NCBI RefSeq assembly: GCF_030553075.1
Contig: NZ_CP130701.1
Location: 2,294,001 to 2,358,000, forward strand
Direction: 5' to 3'
DNA length: 64,000 nucleotides
Origin: Halomonas sp. I5-271120
Lineage (GTDB): Bacteria; Pseudomonadota; Gammaproteobacteria; Pseudomonadales; Halomonadaceae
Shown here: positions 59,961 through 64,000 of the stretch, piece by piece
Layout of the letters: each line of letters begins with the position of its first letter
How positions within the stretch are numbered: position 1 is the first letter of the stretch
Made by a program: the position numbers and the translations under genes
The notes under the pieces: model-generated
Databases searched by the model: none
Seen by the model: the letters and a program-made list of their open reading frames with translations, nothing else
What the model was told of the DNA's origin: nothing

Positions 59961-60848
59961 ATGACGGATTCCCGACGGGTAGGGCTGATCGGTGTTGGCC
60001 TGATGGGGCACGGAATCGCCCGCAATCTGCTGCGCCATGGCCACGCACTGAGTTTTCTCGATCACCCGGGCAACCAGCCGGTGGATGACCTGATAGCCGA
60101 AGGCGCAACGCGCCTGTCGAGCGCCGCCGAGGTGGCCGCGGCCGCCGATGTGGTGATCCTGTGCGTGACCGGCTCGCCTCAGGTCGAGGCGGTGCTCTGC
60201 GAGGCCAGCGGGGTGCTAGATGGCCTGGCGTCCGGCTCCATCGTCATCGACTGCTCCACGGCGATTCCCAGCTCGACGGTGGCGATCGCCGAGCGGGTCG
60301 TCGCCCGGGGCGGGCGTTTCTGCGACGCCGCCATGACCCGGACGCCCAAGGAAGCCGAAGAAGGGCGGTTGAATCTGATCGTCGGCGCTCCGGATGAGCT
60401 CTTCGCCGAGATTCGCCCCTTGCTCGAAAGTTTCGCCGAGGCGATTACCCACGTCGGACCGGTAGGCAGCGGGCATCGGGTCAAGCTCTTGCACAACTTC
60501 GTCTCGTTGGGTTTCTCGGCGGTGCTTGCCGAGGCATCAGCCGCCGCACGTCGGGCCGATGTCTCGCCGCAGGCGCTGATCGAAGTGCTCGGCAATGGCG
60601 GTGGTGCAGGCGTGGTCTTCGAGCGCCTGAAACCCTTCATTCTTGCCGATGATGCATCGGGCTTTCGCTTTTCGCTCTCCAACGCCGACAAGGATATCGG
60701 CTACTACCAGCAGATGGTCGAGGAATTGGGGGCCAGCCACCAAGCGGCTGATGGCATCGCCGGGCTGTATCGACAGACCATCGAGCAGGGGCACGGTCAG
60801 GCGGCGGTACCGGAGCTTGTCGCCCTGCTGGCCGAGGCATCGCGTTAG
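59961..60848 (+). CDS. NAD(P)-dependent beta-hydroxyacid dehydrogenase, variant substrate loop
   Basis: A 295-residue member of the 3-hydroxyisobutyrate/2-hydroxy-3-oxopropionate dehydrogenase superfamily with GVGLMGHGIARNL and the catalytic Lys175 in GHRVKLLHNF. The usual substrate loop DAPVSGG is replaced by DAAMTRTPKEA (122-132), with Arg127 in place of a Gly. A comparable Arg-Thr loop is seen in sulfolactaldehyde reductase YihU as I recall it. Substrate unknown; possibly a tetronate- or glycerate-related acid. AAGGAG precedes ATG 59961. Confidence 0.8.
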   Translation: MTDSRRVGLIGVGLMGHGIARNLLRHGHALSFLDHPGNQPVDDLIAEGATRLSSAAEVAAAADVVILCVTGSPQVEAVLCEASGVLDGLASGSIVIDCSTAIPSSTVAIAERVVARGGRFCDAAMTRTPKEAEEGRLNLIVGAPDELFAEIRPLLESFAEAITHVGPVGSGHRVKLLHNFVSLGFSAVLAEASAAARRADVSPQALIEVLGNGGGAGVVFERLKPFILADDASGFRFSLSNADKDIGYYQQMVEELGASHQAADGIAGLYRQTIEQGHGQAAVPELVALLAEASR

Positions 60849-60932
60849 GTTTGGTGATGCCCGAAGGTGAATAGACACGGCGCCGTCACAAATCGCGTAT
60901 CCTTACCTGGAACATGAGCAAGGAGCGATGAT

Positions 60933-61679
60933 GTGACGGCGTTGGTCTATTGGATGGACATGGCGGGGGTGATCGTCTTCGCGCTGTCGGGGGTGATTCT
61001 TGCCTGCCGCACGCGCATGGATCCCTTCGGCATGCTGGTGCTGGCGGCGGTGGCCAGCATCGGCGGTGGCACCATTCGAGACCTGGTGCTGGGCGTGCGC
61101 CCGGTGTTCTGGGTCACTGATCCCACCTATCTGTGGGTGGTTCTGGCAACCGTGGGCCTCTCGATTCTCGGGTTTCACTATATTCATCGCCTGACGCGCA
61201 CTTTTCTGCCGGTGACCGATGCCTGCGGGCTTGCGCTGTTCACCGTGATCGGCACTCATAAGGCGCTGATGCTGGGCAGTGCCGGCGTGGTGGCGGTGTT
61301 GATGGGCATGATGACCGGGGTAGCCGGCGGCATGCTGCGCGACGTTCTGGCTCGGCGGGTACCGATGGTGTTGCGCCAGGAGATCTATGCCACGGCGTCG
61401 ATCATTGGTGGCACGGCCTATGTGCTGCTCCTCGAACTCCAGATGAATACTGTCCTTTCGATTGGCCTGGCACTGGGTTTGACCCTCTCACTGCGACTTG
61501 CGGCCATCTACTGGCAACTAAGCCTGCCGACCTTTGCCTGGGTGGTGACGCCACCACCAGAGCCCTCTGATACTGAATCCCGCGACGCCGCGGCCAGCGA
61601 TGCCACGGCCAACGTGCGGCGCCGGCCCAAGGTGAGGGTTAAACTGATCAGCCCCAGAACGACACGCCGCCGCCGCTGA
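60933..61679 (+). CDS. UPF0126/TRIC family membrane protein (YicG-like)
   Basis: A 248-residue protein with two UPF0126 repeats of three helices each, with GGGTIRDLVLG in the first and GVAGGMLRDVLA in the second, typical of the TRIC ion-channel-like family; some members transport glycine. GTG start with AAGGAG 8 bases upstream. The C-terminal tail after about residue 215 is basic (RRRPKVRVKLI, RRRR). Confidence 0.85.
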   Translation: MTALVYWMDMAGVIVFALSGVILACRTRMDPFGMLVLAAVASIGGGTIRDLVLGVRPVFWVTDPTYLWVVLATVGLSILGFHYIHRLTRTFLPVTDACGLALFTVIGTHKALMLGSAGVVAVLMGMMTGVAGGMLRDVLARRVPMVLRQEIYATASIIGGTAYVLLLELQMNTVLSIGLALGLTLSLRLAAIYWQLSLPTFAWVVTPPPEPSDTESRDAAASDATANVRRRPKVRVKLISPRTTRRRR

Positions 61680-61749
61680 GGCATCTTCTGCAGTGAGGCT
61701 ATACTTCGTGCAGCCATGCTGTTCAACCATCTTGTGGTAGGAGGGCGTC

Positions 61750-62832
61750 ATGCGGTCTAGGTCATCTAGGTATGAAGCCTATCATCCAATGCAGAGCCGG
61801 GTGCGCTGGGCTCTGCTATGGCTGCTGTGCTGTCTGGTTGTGGGATGTGCTACTACCTATCCGCTTTCACAGCAGGATATTGCGGCCGAGATTCGCGCAC
61901 GCTATGACACTGCCTTCGACACACTTCCCGTCGCCAACCAGCGCCATTATGCCCAGCGGCTTTATCGTCTTACCGGCGACGACCGGTACTTGCCTCCACT
62001 GCAGGACTACGGCACGCGACTCGTGGCATCTTTGCAAAAGGATATAACCGGCTTGGCCCAGCCGGGTTATGCCGCTCATCGAGCCGCCGGGATGCTAGAA
62101 CGCTATCCTGAACGCACGGGCAAGCAACGCAGACGCAAGCAGATGCTGGGGGAGTGGGGCGAAATGATCTTCGCTAAAACCCTCGCCTTTCGGCTTAATC
62201 AGGCGCGCTTCCATGGCCTGTTGAATGACAAGCAGCTGCCGGAAATCGGTAGGGTGATGGCGTATCTCGAAGACCAGCCGTATCGCGACTTCCTGACGTC
62301 TCCCGAAGTACTCGAGGTCTATGCCGCCCAGGTCGCAAACCTGACCTATGATCTCTATGGGCTGGGGCTAGCTGATCTACGCCATGAGGTCCAGGCGGCC
62401 TTTCGTGATCACTACCCACCGGCCCGCGATGCAGCGCTGTCGCAAGCGTCCTTTCGCAACAAGATCTATGGCATGACGCACTTCGTGATTGCCGCCAGTG
62501 ACTATTATCAGCATCCCGTGTCGGCCGCAGACAACGCCTGGATCCTCGAGGCTTTCGATGCTCAGATCGAGCGTATCCTGGCCGAGACCAAGGAAGACAT
62601 CTACACCGAAGTCGGTATCAGCTTTCAGCTGGCAGGGCTGACCGATCACCCGGTCGTCTCGCATACTCAGCAGGCACTGATAAGGGCCTATGACCCAGAG
62701 GCAAGAATGATCCCCGGGGAGTTCGGCAGCACTGATCTGGCACGGGGCGAGCACCGCAATGTGCTGGCCATCATGCTGCTGGATTGGCCCGAGAGGCTCT
62801 ATCCGGGGCCTATGCTTTTGATAGAAAAATAA
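61750..62832 (+). CDS. lipoprotein, resembling DUF3541
   Basis: Encodes 360 residues with a signal peptide and a lipobox-like LVVGC. The mature part is helical (LRHEVQAAF, YGMTHFVIAASDYYQHPVSAADNAW) and resembles DUF3541 proteins of unknown function. GGAGGG precedes ATG 61750; ATG 61789 would give a shorter signal. It is the last gene of normal base composition before the AT-rich segment. Confidence 0.6.
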   Translation: MRSRSSRYEAYHPMQSRVRWALLWLLCCLVVGCATTYPLSQQDIAAEIRARYDTAFDTLPVANQRHYAQRLYRLTGDDRYLPPLQDYGTRLVASLQKDITGLAQPGYAAHRAAGMLERYPERTGKQRRRKQMLGEWGEMIFAKTLAFRLNQARFHGLLNDKQLPEIGRVMAYLEDQPYRDFLTSPEVLEVYAAQVANLTYDLYGLGLADLRHEVQAAFRDHYPPARDAALSQASFRNKIYGMTHFVIAASDYYQHPVSAADNAWILEAFDAQIERILAETKEDIYTEVGISFQLAGLTDHPVVSHTQQALIRAYDPEARMIPGEFGSTDLARGEHRNVLAIMLLDWPERLYPGPMLLIEK

Positions 62833-62852
62833 GCTTCTTAGGATGACTCATT

Positions 62853-63653
62853 TTAAAGTTTCTGACTGACCGAGATGTGTTCGGCAGGAAGTTTTTCCTT
62901 AATCTGGTTTCTAATGTGTAGGTAGAGAGGGTTAAGCTCTTTCTTGAATTCATTTTTTGCACTTTCGTAGTTTATGTAGAAAGCACCTCTAGTTCCAAAG
63001 TATTCGAATATATCTGTTACCCTTGTAAAATAAAACCCTGAAAATGATAGGGCTCTAGGTAAGTTAGGTTGCATTAATGCAAAGACATGTGGTCTTCCTG
63101 TTAGTCCGACTAAGGCGAAGGTTGCAAGGAAGAGGCTGATCATGATTATTGGAAACAATTCAGACTCTTCGTCTTGGAATTTAAAGTTTTTTGAGCTTTC
63201 AGTTTCTTGGTTTTTGTTCTTCCGGAAAATCTTAGGGATTGCGAACCTTGATACTTCGCACACCTCATTATTAGGAAAGTTTCTTGGGTGAGAGTTGGGG
63301 TGATTAAAAAGTGGTGTGCAAACATCCTCTAGAGGTAGTGATAAATTATCCGAATCACCCTTCACGGGTTTAACTAGCCTCATGCACCCTGCTATCATTC
63401 CAGTTCTTTTATGCGTAATAAAGCAGTGTATAGATGAGTTGTCAAAGCGATCGTATTCAAATTGTTTATCTTTGTCAGCATTAAGCTTGTATTCAAGTTC
63501 TTCGATGAATATTTCATGCCTTAGCCTTCGGAGATTTTCCTCCTCCTTTTGTGTGCTGGCGATGTTGACTTGGAAATACTTGTCGAATAAATAGGCGTTT
63601 CTTCTAGCCGTATATTTTTTTTTGCTTGTCTCTAATTTTTCTTTAGTTTCCAT
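62853..63653 (-). CDS. PEP-CTERM/exosortase-associated acyltransferase
   Basis: A 266-residue protein related to LuxI-like autoinducer synthases (family TIGR03694 as I recall). Visible family marks: a RLRHEIFIEELEYKL segment, EYDRFDNSSIHCF, GCMRLVKPVKG, LPLEDVC and EVSRFAIPKIFRKN, plus the hydrophobic FPIIMISLFLATFALVG. These enzymes occur with exosortases and exopolysaccharide genes, but none is in the window. The gene is much richer in AT than its left neighbours, with Lys/Asn/Phe-rich codons, a sign of transfer. It follows the EAL gene by 15 bp. Confidence 0.78.
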   Translation of the reverse strand: METKEKLETSKKKYTARRNAYLFDKYFQVNIASTQKEEENLRRLRHEIFIEELEYKLNADKDKQFEYDRFDNSSIHCFITHKRTGMIAGCMRLVKPVKGDSDNLSLPLEDVCTPLFNHPNSHPRNFPNNEVCEVSRFAIPKIFRKNKNQETESSKNFKFQDEESELFPIIMISLFLATFALVGLTGRPHVFALMQPNLPRALSFSGFYFTRVTDIFEYFGTRGAFYINYESAKNEFKKELNPLYLHIRNQIKEKLPAEHISVSQKL

Positions 63654-63668
63654 GGGCTTTATTTTCGT

Positions 63669-64000
63669 TCAGGTTGTTTGTTTTCTAAATAGTATTTTTT
63701 TGGCAAGCTCTGGTTTTCCGATATGGAATCCTTGGCCATATTTTATCCCATAACTCTGTAAAGCAATGATGGTTTCTTCGTCTTCGATGAATTCTGCAAT
63801 GGCTTGTTTCCCAAGCCCAGTGGATATATCTGATATGGCTTTTACGATAACTTTGCTATTATTGTTTGAGCATATTTCTCGGATAAATGACCCGTCTATT
63901 TTTATATAGTCAATCGGAAGTTTCTCTAAGTAGTGAAAGCTGCTAAAGCCAACTCCGAAGTCATCAAGTGCAGTTTTGCAGCCTATGTTGCGTAAGGATT
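63669..64000 (-). CDS. EAL-domain cyclic-di-GMP phosphodiesterase, C-terminal part
   Basis: The last 109 codons are in the window (coding 63998-63672, stop 63671-63669); the start is beyond the edge. It contains the EAL-domain blocks LDDFGVGFSSF, IDYIKIDGSFI, AEFIEDEET and YGQGFHIGKPE. The conserved DDFG and KIDG motifs suggest an active hydrolase if the missing part is normal. Same AT-rich composition as the acyltransferase behind it, so both probably form one operon of a transferred island. Confidence 0.9.
   Translation of the reverse strand, partial: SLRNIGCKTALDDFGVGFSSFHYLEKLPIDYIKIDGSFIREICSNNNSKVIVKAISDISTGLGKQAIAEFIEDEETIIALQSYGIKYGQGFHIGKPELAKKILFRKQTT

Overview
The window is a piece of a GC-rich gammaproteobacterial chromosome. 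Several things fit the Halomonadaceae (Halomonas and relatives): dense high-GC genes with standard Shine-Dalgarno sites, a FabV-type enoyl reductase, a Pseudomonas-style two-subunit arginine succinyltransferase, a maltose locus built around a GH13 alpha-glucosidase like the one described from Halomonas, and TRAP transport of organic acids. This placement is an inference from gene content and was not tested by a database search.

Layout. 1-10.8 kb holds general metabolism: the end of a DoxX gene, an extradiol dioxygenase, a LysE/RhtB exporter, a receiver-EAL response regulator, AidB on the minus strand, and a tightly packed NUDIX-MoxR-DUF58-transglutaminase block followed by a glutathione peroxidase. 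10.8-24.9 kb holds fabV, a GlxA/AraC-type regulator, RluF with a long basic tail, an SDR and a methyltransferase, then the arginine succinyltransferase operon aruC-aruF-aruG-aruD-aruB (no astE in the window) and zapE. 25-33.8 kb holds a PepSY/DUF2946 membrane pair, NfeD with an SPFH protein, a DUF2252 protein, cysteine synthase and RmuC.

At 33.8-34.8 kb lies a dead IS1595-family element with perfect 23-bp ends and an 8-bp target duplication, inserted at the rmuC stop codon. 35-47.2 kb is a maltose/maltodextrin regulon: malEFG, lamB-malM, and on the other strand GH13-malK and malT, with recurring MalT-box-like and TACGCC elements in its control regions. A GH32 beta-fructosidase gene starts divergently from malT.

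At 49-60.9 kb a LacI-type regulator diverges from a complete four-carbon acid-sugar operon: ltnD, otnK, otnC, otnI, denD, a three-part TRAP transporter, an aldehyde dehydrogenase and an unusual beta-hydroxyacid dehydrogenase. Both L-threonate and D-erythronate should be oxidised to 2-oxo-tetronate, isomerised, phosphorylated and decarboxylated to dihydroxyacetone phosphate. A LacI-type operator lies ahead of ltnD.

From about 62.85 kb to the end the base composition drops sharply. This AT-rich segment, on the minus strand, carries the end of an EAL-domain protein followed 15 bp later by an exosortase-associated acyltransferase, the likely edge of a transferred surface-polymer or biofilm island. 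No rRNA, tRNA, CRISPR array or replication origin was seen.
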